Below, one piece after another: positions 18,442 to 29,107 of a DNA stretch of 64,000 bases (the stretch's first letter is position 1; every line of letters starts with the position of its first letter). The DNA comes from Dryomyza anilis. Taxonomy: Eukaryota; Arthropoda; Insecta; Diptera; Dryomyzidae. The notes beneath the pieces were generated by a model that was not told where the DNA came from, did no database searches, and saw nothing but the letters and a program-made list of their open reading frames with translations. The stretch spans positions 4,777,852 to 4,841,851 of the forward strand of contig OX638136.1 in the NCBI GenBank assembly GCA_951804985.1, in the 5' to 3' direction. The position numbers were made by a program, and so were the translations under genes.

Positions 18442-18978
18442 ATGTCACTTTCCCCAAACACACCGACGCGTCCTATCTCGACGCACACGTCGCCGCATAC
18501 TCCACCGGTGGCTTTGTCGCGCACTCAGCGACACACACCATCACAGGTGTCATCACCGGGAACTCCGAGGTCCCACCGAATGTCGCCACACGCGCAATTG
18601 CGCACATGCCGGCGTCGACGCAGACAATCGCAACATCGCCCGCCAACTTCACCAAATAGGGAGCCACGACGCACTCAAAACACTGGAGCAGGTGTAGCTC
18701 GGCGATCGAAGCCACCAACCAAAGTGTCGTCACAGGGCACAACGAGTCGTTCGGTAGAGTCAGAGCCGGACCACGTTAATGAATTGGAGGGTCTGGGAAG
18801 ACCAGCAGACATCCTCAGGCAGCTACGACAAATAATCGCTGAGTCTCATGTCACCAGCCCATTTGGACAAAGACGTAGTTTCCTGCGAGACGGGCAGGAT
18901 TACGTATTCCAGATACTGACCTCGCGCGCAGGTCGTATCACCGTGAGGGTGTTTCGCCGACCAGCTACGCCCAACTAA
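18442..18978 (+). CDS. Third ORF of gypsy element, 178 aa, unknown function
   Basis: The frame starts at an ATG 75 bp after pol and stops 29 bp before the 3' LTR, so it fills the place where env lies in errantiviruses. The product is Pro/Ser/Thr/Arg rich in its first 100 residues, with an RRRRR run near residue 60. The last 70 residues (DHVNELEGLG...DYVFQIL...RITVRVF) look more structured. I see no signal peptide and no membrane segment, so it is not an envelope protein. It could be nucleic-acid binding because it is basic, but this is only inference. A second frame from ATG 18,426 (78 codons, to 18,659) overlaps it. Expression from a spliced RNA is possible. Confidence 0.55.
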   Translation: MSLSPNTPTRPISTHTSPHTPPVALSRTQRHTPSQVSSPGTPRSHRMSPHAQLRTCRRRRRQSQHRPPTSPNREPRRTQNTGAGVARRSKPPTKVSSQGTTSRSVESEPDHVNELEGLGRPADILRQLRQIIAESHVTSPFGQRRSFLRDGQDYVFQILTSRAGRITVRVFRRPATPN

Positions 18979-18999
18979 TAATTTTCTTCTCCGAGGTAC

Positions 19000-19007
19000 G
19001 GAGGAAA
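19000..19007 (+). other. Polypurine tract
   Basis: GGAGGAAA directly precedes the 3' LTR start TGTAACG at 19,008. This is the expected primer site for plus-strand DNA synthesis. Confidence 0.8.
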
Positions 19008-20136
19008 TGTAACGACGAAAATCGGCGGCGCCTCATTTTCGTCAACATAGCAGCTGGTCTGCTTTATATTTTATATTTTTTTATTATTAAGCTATTTTCA
19101 TTAATTGGAATATTATTAAGTTATAACAACTACGTCGAATGTATAAAATGCCGTATAATGGGATTCGAAGATGAACTACTACTTTTTACAAAATAGTAGT
19201 ATGCCACATGCAACACCGCCACCCTGATCGATTGGACTTCGAAAATTGCAAATGGCCGAACAGCTGACATGTTCGAATTGGCAAAGCGAGGTTTCATTCG
19301 AACGACGACAGCAGCAATCGTGCAGTTGGTTCATGGTCGCTGACCAGAACAGTCGCTCTAGTAGCAGTAGTTGCAGTTGGCAGTTCACCTCTGGTCGCGG
19401 ACCAAGGTAGTTAGCAGTGATCACTCAACAGGGTAAGTTGTAACGAGTAGGCTGTGACTGTGGCCGCTGGTCAGGACACACTACTGCAGGAGAGGCAGAC
19501 GGAGAGTAGGCTGTGACTGTGGCCGCTGGTCAAGACACACTACTGCAGGAGAGGCAGACGGAGAGTAGGCTGTGACTGTGGCCGCTGGTCAAGACACACT
19601 ACTGCAGGAGAGGCAGACGGAGAGTAGGCTGTGACTGTGGCCGCTGGTCAAGACACACTACTGCAGGAGAGGCAGACGGAGAGTAGGCTGTGACTGTGGC
19701 CGCTGGTCAAGACACACTACTGCAGGAGAGGCAGATGGAGAGTAGGCTGTGACTGTGGCCGCTGGTCAAGACACACTACTGCAGGAGAGGCAGACGGAGA
19801 GTAGGCTGTGTCTGTGGCCGCTGGTCAAGACACACTACTGCAGGGGAAGAGAGCCGTCGCAGAGTTGTGAGTATACGGATTCTGAGCAATGCAGTCCGGC
19901 CATGGATTACGGCATATACCTGTACCCCACGGCTCGACGGGAATAGTGTAAAAAGTGAGATTGAATTTTCTTTGGTTATAAACATATTTGCTAAGTAAAT
20001 CTAACTTTATTTAATTTTAATAAAAAACTGTGAATTTAAAAAAAAAGTTGTGTTACTCTGCAAAAATATAAATTTTTGCAACGAACCCTGGACACGACGA
20101 GTGATACCTCGGCATCGGCCAAAAAGGTTCGTTACA
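19008..20136 (+). repeat. Gypsy 3' LTR
   Basis: It is nearly identical to 12,524-13,653 over its whole length, including all minisatellite variants. The only difference I see is CTTTGGTTATAAAC against CTTTTCTTTATAAAC near 19,970. Confidence 0.95.
19445..19848 (+). repeat. 59-bp minisatellite, seven copies, in gypsy 3' LTR
   Basis: The same seven units as in the 5' LTR, in the same order with the same variant units one, five and seven. Confidence 0.95.
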
Positions 20137-20527
20137 GTATACACGCCCACGTTAAATAGGTCACTCAGATAAACGCTGACTTAGTTATTTTAGAATGATG
20201 AAAGTACTCAATTTATTGTGAAATTATAAATACGCTGACTAAGTTATTTTAGCATGATGAAATTACTCAATTTATTGTGAAATTATAAGAATACGAGGTG
20301 TTAAGTAGAAGTTAAGTATAGACTAAGAATCAATTGTTTTCGATAAGCTGAACTGTCTACAAATAAGTGTTAAGTATAAGTGTAACCAACTTTTAAAGCG
20401 AAATAAAGTGTCTTGAAGTAAAAAAGACTCGGTTGTTTTAAATAATATAACGAAAGTAAAAAGGACTCAGTAAGTATAAATAGGATCAAGTTAAAGTCCT
20501 AGTAGAAGGACATTTTAACATACAACA
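20137..20527 (+). mobile_element. Solo LTR, right part
   Basis: This is the continuation of the LTR at 12,312-12,523 after the gypsy insertion; the first four bases are the GTAT duplication. It holds two diverged direct repeats of about 60 bp (TACGCTGACTTAGTTATTTT near 20,184 and TACGCTGACTAAGTTATTTT near 20,231) and an AAATAAAG polyadenylation-like motif. It ends ACAACA before CAAG. Confidence 0.7.
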
Positions 20528-20531
20528 CAAG

Positions 20532-21062
20532 CAAAAAAGAGTCCGTGCGTCTTGGACAAAAAGCTGATTTGGACACCCACAAATTCGACATTGTGAAGGA
20601 CTTCGTCTATCTGGGATCCAGCGTAAACAGCAACAACGACGTCAGCCTGGAGATTAAACGGAGAATAACTCTTGCCAACAGGTGCTACTTTGGGCTCAGT
20701 AGGCAATTGAGAAGCAGAGCCCTCTCTCGCCGGACAAAAATAACGCTCTACAAGTCACTCATCATGCCCGTCCTACTTTATGGTGCAGAAACATAGACGC
20801 TGGCCTCCGCCGATGAGAGAGTACTGGGAGCGTTCGAGAGAAAGATTCTCCGTAAAATCTTTGGCCCTATCTGCTTTGCTAACGAGTATCGAATCAGGAT
20901 GAACCACGAGCTGTATGAGTTATACGACGACATTGACATAGTCAAGCGCATCAAGATCCAGCGGCTTCGCTGGCTAGGTCATGTCGAACGAATGGATGAA
21001 AACACTCCAGCCAAGAAGGTGCTTGAATCGAAACTCGAAGGTGGACAGCGTTGTGAACTATA
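20532..21062 (+). pseudogene. RTE reverse transcriptase C-terminus, copy A, 3' part
   Basis: This continues the reading frame cut at 12,311, as copy B shows (about 63,409 onward). The residues after the active site read KESVRLGQKADLDTHKF, then VYLGSSVNSNNDVSLEIKRR, then LMPVLLYGAET. A TAG at 20,794-20,796 replaces the Trp usually found after YGAET. Downstream coding resumes in the same style (RIQRLRWLGHVERM) up to about 21,060, where the element is truncated before its 3' tail. Confidence 0.8.
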
Positions 21063-21420
21063 ATACATAATGTTAATAATGAACATATATGTAAGAATCC
21101 ATTATTCCAAAAAAATAATAAATTTATTAATTCACAGAGCGTTAATTATCACATGCCAAAACATTCACATTTATTAATTAATTCTAATGTAAACAATTAA
21201 CCAATTATATAATAACTGGTAAAACAAATTGATAACAAGAGAATTTTAATAAAAATTATAAAATAATTATTATAAACCAAATATATAAAAACTAAATAAA
21301 CATATATGAACATATATGTAGAAATATAAATACATATATACAGAATTACATACCCATTTTGATACACTCTCAATGATTAGGTTAATCTAATATTAATATA
21401 ATACCATGCATTTCTTAATA
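21063..21420. other. A+T-rich DNA, no recognised feature
   Basis: Nothing recognised between the truncated RTE end and the family-2 element at 21,421. Confidence 0.5.
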
Positions 21421-22033
21421 ACGAGTTGGGAAAGTTGTGTCACATGGGTAAGTTCGGTTGGTGTGAATTTTAGTGTGGGGAATTTAATTGTATACCTACC
21501 TTTAAAGTTCTTAATTATGCTGAACAGTCTTATACTCAGAATATTATTTACATATCAAATTTTTGACGAAGTATATTTCATTAATGTAAAACATTAATTT
21601 AATTAATTTAAAACAATAATTTGCGAATAAAATGTCCACTATGAAAAAGCGAGGAGTAATAAAAAAATCAAATGTGGGCGTATCACGCCTATTTGGATCA
21701 TATATTTTAAGTGAATTCTAACAATACGTTTTAAATTTTATAAGTATATCTTGAATACTTTTCGAGTTATTGGTTCGTAAAAGTTATATAAAAGTGTCTT
21801 GTATTAGAGGTGGGCGTGTCCGTTGACCAATTTGGCTCATTTACCTTGACAAAACTAACTTTTGGCTAAAAAGTATAGAAACGAAATTTCATCACATTCT
21901 ACGCAGTATTTCTCAAATTATCGTGTATACGGACAGCAAGACAGACTTGTATACTTTTCCACACGCCTCCTAAGGGGTGTTACAATATATGCACAAAGTT
22001 AATATACCCTGTACCTCATAGGTGTAGGGTATA
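21421..22033 (+). mobile_element. Family-2 element at the left edge of the array
   Basis: It starts ACGAGTTGGGAAAGTTGTGT and ends GGTGTAGGGTATA, so both family ends are present, but about 150 bp are missing compared with the 759-bp copies. From about 21,614 (CAATAATTTGCGAATAAAAT) it is homologous to the truncated family-2 copies at every unit junction. This makes it the left partner in the exchange proposed for the array. Confidence 0.75.
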
Positions 22034-25000
22034 AAAACAATAACCAAAAAACAATGAATATACAATAATATCAAGGGAGACTAGACATGAATACATTTTT
22101 TTTTAATAAAAATTATACCCAAAAATCACAGAATATACAATAATAACAAGGGAAACTAGACATGAATAAAATTTTCTTTCCCATTTATGTTATATATTCT
22201 ACAGTACAAAATAAATATAAAACTACAAACATATAACAGCACTACATGTATTAAAAAAACATTTGTAAGTAAATCATTTGTCCAAAAAGATACATATATT
22301 AAAATATATGTATAAAATACATTTATTAACGTAAAATAGCAAAGTATACCGTCAAAATAACACCATTTTTTTTGATCAAAAATAAAAATATGAAAAAAAT
22401 GGTACAAAATAAAAAACCAAATACTAACAAATGTAAAAGAAACCTGTAAATATTTTAAACCACTCATTGTACTTATTTAAAATATTTACTTTTATTTTAT
22501 TTTTTTAGAATAATTAATAACTGTAATAACTATTTTAAATGTAACATATGAAAAGTTAGTAATAATATAAATTTCAAAAGAAAAATATATACCAATAACT
22601 ATTTACATATTATTTCATTAAATAATTAAAAAATTACAACATTCTTTAATTTATTTAAAGGATGGGTCCTACTTTATTGAATGATCATTAAGAGATTATA
22701 ATATATAATAATGCTAAGCCAACAGATATAAAAGCAGATAAATTAGCCAACATATAAACATAACATCAACAAATTACTGAAAACTAAGGGAATTGAGGTA
22801 ACGTCATATAATGGCATCACAAAATGAGTTAAACAAACAATATATGATGTAATTACGACAATATAACAAATAACAACTAATAAATGTGTAAAATGTCTAA
22901 ATGCATATAGAATATTGAAACATAGGTTTCCACATAAGTAGAATTCGAACCTAATTCATATATACGACATGAGGGTATAATAAACACAAGAGAAAATTAT
23001 AAAATACATAATGGAAAAGACAAGAGTATATAGAAATGCCCAAAAAATATGGAAACAATTACGTAATAACATAAAGGGATGAGCCGCCCTTAGCACATCA
23101 TCAATTTTTTGGACCACTTCATATCGATGAAGTGTCTACCCTACCTACACAGTTTTGCTATAATCTAAACAAGCCTAAAAAGACTTGCATTAAAACAAAT
23201 TATAAAATCAGTACTGCCGCATTAAACTGATAAATGAAAAATATATTATAATTAAAACAAACTAAATATTAATTACATAAGATATATTATTCTAGCAAAA
23301 ATGCTATCACAAATATCGCTATCACAAATGTTCAATAAGCAATTGATCATAAAACAGTATGAAAACTACAATCCGTTTATAATAACAAGGTTAAAATTAT
23401 ATTTATATTTAAATTTAAAAACTTAAAAAAATAAAACACAATAAACATCATTTATAAACTTTACCAAAGTTAAAATCTATTTTATATATCTGATGTTAAT
23501 AGATATATAGAAACCATGTTATCTAAACAGATTGTAACCTACCTAACCACAAACAAAAACAAAAAAACCATGTGGTCCTAAAGTACTGTGCAAAGATGTT
23601 ATCTTAGCACTACGTAATCCGTAAGAATAATTATTTAAGTAAATTGTCCGTTTTTTTAATAATGTATATGTTGAAATGCGTAACACCTTATTAAGAACCC
23701 CTCAAACCCCAAGTATATTTATATCAAAAAACTTTTTAAACATATTTTTATATAAAAATATATAACACACGCCTATACAAAAAAATGTTTTTATATATAA
23801 GTCCCAGACTTTTTCTGACTTCACATCATGAAAAATATGATGTAAAAGTCCTTGCACCTCTGGGTAATTCCGACCACTGTACTGTTTCCGCTGAGTTTTC
23901 GTATTCTAGTTTACGCGCCTCTTCGATTAAAGCCCCGAAGAGGAATGTATTGCTTTACGAAAAACAAATTGGGTTGCGTTAAATGATTTTTTCGCAACTT
24001 TAATTGGAAATTGTGTTTCGCTGACAGAGACATAAATGCTGCGTCTTTAATGGTACAACATATTATTTTATTAGGTATGCGGTCCTTCATACCTTCTAAA
24101 AAAATTAGCATTAAACCTAAGGACCACTCTTGGTTTAATGAGACTTGCAGGTCGAAAGAGGAAGCCTTTCAGACTTGGCGTTCTAACAAGAATGTTGAAA
24201 CTGAAGGAGTTCGTATACAGGCTAGGAATCGCAGTAATGCCGTGATCTCGCGGAAAATTTTCTTCACGAACAAAACGCGCGCAAAAGGGTCCTACTCTAT
24301 CACAGGTTATTTGTAAAAAGGGTGAAGAATCAGACGACATCGTCTAGTCCAACTCTTAGTATGAAGGGCCAGACCTTTACTGACCCTGGTCATTTGTAAA
24401 AAGGGTGAAGAATCAGACGACATCGTCTACTCCAACTCTTAGTATGAAGGGCCAGACCTTTACTGACCCGGTTGATAAAGCTAATCTCTTGGCAGAATTA
24501 TTTGCAAATAATTCAACGCTCCCTGATAGTAATCAACCACTGCCTGTCGTCGATTTTGTTTCTTCTGCAATGCCGGAGAAACATTTTCGAACTCGGGCAG
24601 TTAAAAAGGTTTTACCAAACCTCAACATTAACAAAGCCTCTGGGCCAGATGGCATATCTGCCCATGTTTTGAAGAAGTGCGCGTCAACGCTGGCTTGTTC
24701 CTTGCGTAACCTTTTCAACATCTCCTACACGACAGGAGTTTTTCCATCTTGTTGGAAGGTTGCAGTTCCGAAAAAGGGCGAGGCCACGAACCCTGCCAAT
24801 TACCGACCCATTGCAATATCCTCTGCACTCTCCAAGGTAATGGAGAGCGTAATTAACTTCCACTTTGTGAACTATCTTGAACACAACGAATTGCTCAGTG
24901 ACCGACAATACGGTTTCCGTAGGAACAGATCCACAGGTGACTTGATGGCGGTCCTCTACGAAAAGTGGAATAATAGTGTTCACCTTTTCGGGGAGAGCAA

Positions 25001-26136
25001 GGCTGTTGCTCTTGATATCTCCAAGACTTTTGATCGAGTGTGGCATAAAGCCCTCGTTTCAAAACTAATTGCATATGGTGTCGGTGAATCTTTTACTCGA
25101 TGGATATCGAGTTTTCTCCAGGGTCGTTCAATACGAGTTGCGATTAATGGTGTTATTTCGGAACAACATTTCATCAATTCTGGAGTTCCGCAGGGTTCCG
25201 TCCTATCCCCGTCCCTATTTCTGGTATTTATCAATGACCTTCTGTCATTGACCCAGAACCTAATCCATTCCTTTGCAGATGATAGCAACATTTGTCATTC
25301 ATACTCGTTCAAAAAGCGCCCAACCTCTTTGGAGATTGAGAGTAAAAGACGCACAATGAATGACACACTCAATAATGACCATAAAAAAATCTCCGAGTGG
25401 GGTCTTGCAAATAGAGTTGATTTTAATGCACGCAAGACCCAATGTTGTCTGTTATCTCACTAAAGAATGGATTCAACCCTACCTCCCCTTAATATGGGTG
25501 CTGTGGATATTGCAGAGTCAGCTGCTCTTGACGTTCTGGGCATATCAATTCAAAGTGATCTCCGTTGGAATGATCACATATTTGACGTGTCGAAATAGGC
25601 GGCCAAGTGCCTCGGTTTTTTAAAACGGTGTAAGACATACTTCACTCCTGCTGACTTGCGCACTGTCTACACCACCTATATTCGGCGTAAGATGGAATAC
25701 AATTCGCACATATTGGCAGGGGCTTCAAAATCTTCTTTGGAGTTCCTGGATCGAATCCAACAACGTGCAATATATTTAATAGGGGATGAAAATATTTCAT
25801 TCTCTATTGGTTCTCATGAGCATCGAAGGACCGTAGGGTGTATAAGCCTGTTCTATAAGTATTACAATGGTAAGTGTTCGAGGGAAATACATGGCCTGAT
25901 GCCACCAGGTCGTGTGTCCTCTCGTTCTACTCGGGCATCGAACCAAGCCCACCCCTTCGTAGTTCACTCGGCTCTCAATAGAACCACACATTAGGCATCC
26001 CCTGAGCGTTGGTTAATTTGTTAAAAATAAAAAAAATCAAAAAATGTTAAAACATGTAGAAAAATAAATGTGGGCGGATCACGCCCACTTTTAAAAAATT
26101 TGTAGATTTAAGGCTAATATTTCATAATTTTGTTTT
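21614..26136 (+). repeat. Tandem array unit 1 (4.52 kb)
   Basis: I define units by the start of CAATAATTTGCGAATAAAAT. Unit 1 holds the 3' part of a family-2 element, about 1.5 kb of A+T-rich DNA with no gene (22,034-23,520), the dispersed segment at about 23,529-23,670, and the RT fragment at 23,785-25,994. The empty site for the 759-bp insertion is near 22,399. A hairpin CACTTCAT-ATCG-ATGAAGTG at 23,115-23,134 recurs in each unit. Confidence 0.9.
23785..25994 (+). pseudogene. CR1/jockey-like EN-RT fragment, unit 1
   Basis: The fragment begins inside an APE endonuclease (LFLTSHHEKYD, then the catalytic-end motif GNSDH, 23,785-23,982). The linker to the RT (HSWFNETCRSKEEAFQ) is at 24,011-24,316. 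The reverse transcriptase core is open at 24,405-25,463: GPDGISAHVLKK, NYRPIAISS, DRQYGFRRNRST, ALDISKTFDRVWH, GVPQGSVLSPSLF and catalytic FADD at 25,272-25,283. Lesions are an 83-bp tandem duplication at about 24,310-24,475, frameshifts in the linker, TAA at 25,461 and TAG at 25,596. The C-terminal part continues in frame to 25,994. No ATG fits the RT core. Unit-specific change: KTFDR for KAFDR. Confidence 0.9.
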
Positions 26137-26590
26137 CAATAATTTGCGAATAAAATGTCCACTATGAAAAAGCGAGGAGTAATAAAAAAATCAAATGTGG
26201 GCGTATCACGACCATTTTTGGATCATATATTTTTAGGTGAATTCTACGTTTTAAATTTTATAAGTATATCTAGAATACTTTTCGAGTTATTGGTTCGTAA
26301 AAGTTATATAAAAGTGTCTTGTATGAGAGGTGGGCGTGTCCGTTGACCAATTTGGCTCATTTACATTGACAAAACTAACTTTTGGCTAAAAAGTATAGAA
26401 ACGAAATATCACATTCTACGCAGTATTTCTCAAATTATCGTGTATACGGACAGCAAGACAGACGGACATGGCTAAACGGACTCGGGTGGTGATGCTGATC
26501 AAGAATATATATACTTTTCCACACGCCTCCTAAGGGGTGTAATATATGCACAAAGTTAATATACCCTGTACCTCATAGGTGTAGGGTATA
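26060..26590 (+). mobile_element. Truncated family-2 element at unit 1/2 junction
   Basis: It starts directly after the A-rich tail of the RT fragment at AAATAAATGTGGGCGGATCA and runs to GGTGTAGGGTATA. The first roughly 200 bp of the family are missing. Equivalent copies lie at 31,383-31,913, 37,266-37,796, 42,590-43,114 and 47,153-47,683. Confidence 0.8.
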
Positions 26591-26944
26591 AAAACAATAA
26601 CCAAAAAACAATGAATATACAATAATATCAAGGGAGACTAGACATGAATACAATTATTTTTAATAAAAGCTATACCCAAAAATCACAGAATATACAATAA
26701 TATCAAGGGACACTAGACATGAATAAAATTTTCTTTCCCATTTATGTTATATATTCTACAGTACAAAATAAATATAAAACTACAAACGTATAACAGCACT
26801 ACAAGTATTAAAAAAGTAAATCATTTGTCCAAAAAGATACATATATATTAAAATATATGTATAAAATACATTTATTAACGTAAAATAGCAAAGTATACCG
26901 TCAAAATAACACAATTTTTTTGATTAAAAATAAAAATATGAAGA

Positions 26945-27703
26945 ACGAGTTGGGAAAGTTAGGTCACATGGGTAAGTTCGGTCATATGGGACGGACTGTT
27001 ATATTCGATCGGGCCCGACTATGGAATACCCTACACCTTAATGCGAGATATTTAATTGTATACGTCATAATATTATTCACATATCAGAAATTTACGTCTC
27101 ATATAATTTAAAAAATTGATATAAAAGTATAAAATATCTAATAAAAAAATTTTAAAAATAAAAGTGGGCGGACCACGCCTATATTTAATATTTTGTAAGG
27201 CAAATATTTTACAGATTTGATTTTAATAATTTACGGATCAAACTTCCACTATGAAAACCCGGTAAATAATGAAAAAAAAAGGTGGGCGGATCTCGCCCAT
27301 TTTTGGACCACATATTTTTAGGTGAATTATAACAATACGTTTTAAATTTTATAACTATATTTTGAATACTTTTCGAGTTATTAGTTCCTAAAGAGTTATA
27401 TAAAAGTGACTTGTATGGGAGGTGGGCGTGTCCGTTGACCGATTTGGCTCATTTTCAAACTTAGTTCCTACTTTTTGCTAAAATATATTGAGACGAAATT
27501 TCATCGTATTCTGATCAGTATTTCTCAAGATTTTCTGTATTCGGACAGAAAGACGGACAGACAGACGGACATGGCTAAACGAACTCGGGTAGTGATGCTG
27601 ATCAAGAATATATATACTTTTCCATACCGGACACGCCTCCTAAGGGGCGTTACAATATATGCACAAAGTTAATATACCCTGTACCTCATAGGTGTAGGGT
27701 ATA
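26945..27703 (+). mobile_element. 759-bp family-2 insertion in unit 2
   Basis: The filled site reads ATATGAAGA, element, AAAATGGTAC. The empty sites in units 5 and 6 read ATATGAAGAAAAATGGTAC. The element has ACGAGTTGGG at the left, GTGTAGGGTATA at the right, subterminal inverted motifs ATACCCTACACC / GGTGTAGGGTAT, GTGGGCGGA...CGCCCA hairpins and a GACAGACAGACGGACA run. The junctions need no target duplication; the A run leaves 0-2 bp of ambiguity. It has no coding capacity. Confidence 0.85.
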
Positions 27704-29107
27704 AAAATGGTACAAAATAAAGAACCAAATACTAACAAATGTAAAAGAAACCTGTAAATATTTTAAACCACTCATTGTACTTATTTAAAATATTTACTTT
27801 TATTTTATTTTTTTAGAATAATTAATAACTGTAATAACTATTTTAAATGTAACATATGAAAAGTTAGTAATAATATAAATTTCAAAATAAAAATATATAC
27901 CAATAACTATTTACATATTATTTCAATAAATAATTAAAAAATTACAACATTCTTTAATTTATTTAAAGGATGGGTCCTACTTTATTGAATGATCATTAAG
28001 AGATTATAATATATAATAATGCTAAGCCAACAGATATAAAAGCAGATAAATTAGCCAACATATAAACATAACATCAACAAATTACTGAAAACTAAGGGAA
28101 TTGAGGTAACGTCATATAATGGCATCTCAAAATGAGTTAAACAAACAATATATGATGTAATTACGACAATATAACAAATAACAACTAAAAAATGTGTAAA
28201 ATGTCTAAATGCATATAGAATATTGAAACATAGGTTTCCACATAAGTAGAATTCGAACCTAATTCAACTATATATACGACATGAGGGTATAATAAACACA
28301 AGAGAAAATTATAAAATACATAATGGAAAAGACAAGAGTATATAGAAATCCCCAAAAAATATGGAAACAATTACGTAATAACATAAAGGGATGAGCCGCC
28401 CTTAGCACATCATCAATTTTTTGGACCACTTCATATCGATGAAGTGTCTACCCTACCTACACAGTCTTGCTATAATCTCAAAAGACTTGCATTAAAACAA
28501 ATTATAAAATCAGTACTGCCGCATTAAACTGATAAATGAAAAATATATTATAATTAAAACAAACTAAACATTAATTACATAAGATATACTATTCTAGCAA
28601 AAATGCTATCACAAATATCGCTATCACAAATGTTCAATAAGCCAAAAAATAACAATTGATCATAAAACAGTATGAAAATTACAATACGTTTATAATAACA
28701 AGGTTAAAATTATATTTATATTTAAATTTAAAAACTTAAAAAAATAAAACACAATAAACATCATTTAATAAACTTTACCAAAGTTAAAATCTATTTTATA
28801 TATCTGATGTTAATAGATATATAGAAACCATGTTATCTAAACAGATTGTAACCTACCTAACCACAAAAAAAAAACAAAAAAACCATGTGGTCCTAAAGTA
28901 CTGTGCAAAGATGTTATCTTAGCACTACGTAATCCGTAAGAATAATTATTTAAGTAAATTGTCCGTTTTTTTAATAATGTATATGTTGAAATGCGTAACA
29001 CCTTATTAAGAACCCCTCAAACCCCAAGTATATTTATATCAAAAAACTTTTTAAACATATTTTTATATAAATATATAAAAATATATAACACACGCCTATA
29101 CAAAAAA

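Larger units (their letters stand above)
12524..20136 (+). mobile_element. Complete Ty3/gypsy LTR retrotransposon
   Basis: This 7.6-kb element has two LTRs of 1,130 and 1,129 bp, a GTAT target duplication, a tRNA-Lys-type primer site, intact gag, intact pol in the -1 frame, a short third ORF and a polypurine tract. The order protease, RT, RNase H, integrase marks Ty3/gypsy. The LTRs differ visibly only in one small block (about 13,488-13,493 against 19,971-19,975), so the insertion is recent. Integrase phrases such as PYTPQENPTER suggest the group around mdg1/412/Osvaldo-like elements, but I cannot fix the clade. It is inserted in a solo LTR, itself in RTE copy A. Confidence 0.95.

Noticed and set aside
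18442..18978. Envelope gene in the gypsy element
   Set aside because: No signal peptide, furin-type site or membrane segment is visible. The ORF is too short for an env.
22156..22467. 103-codon minus-strand ORF and similar ORFs repeated in units (for example 28,185-28,370)
   Set aside because: Composition is Phe/Tyr/Ile-rich from A+T bias. Repetition reflects the array, and no domain is seen.
26920..27111. Small ORF in the 759-bp insertion (also 32,243 and 38,126)
   Set aside because: It only crosses the left end of a non-coding repeat. Other copies of the family do not keep it open.
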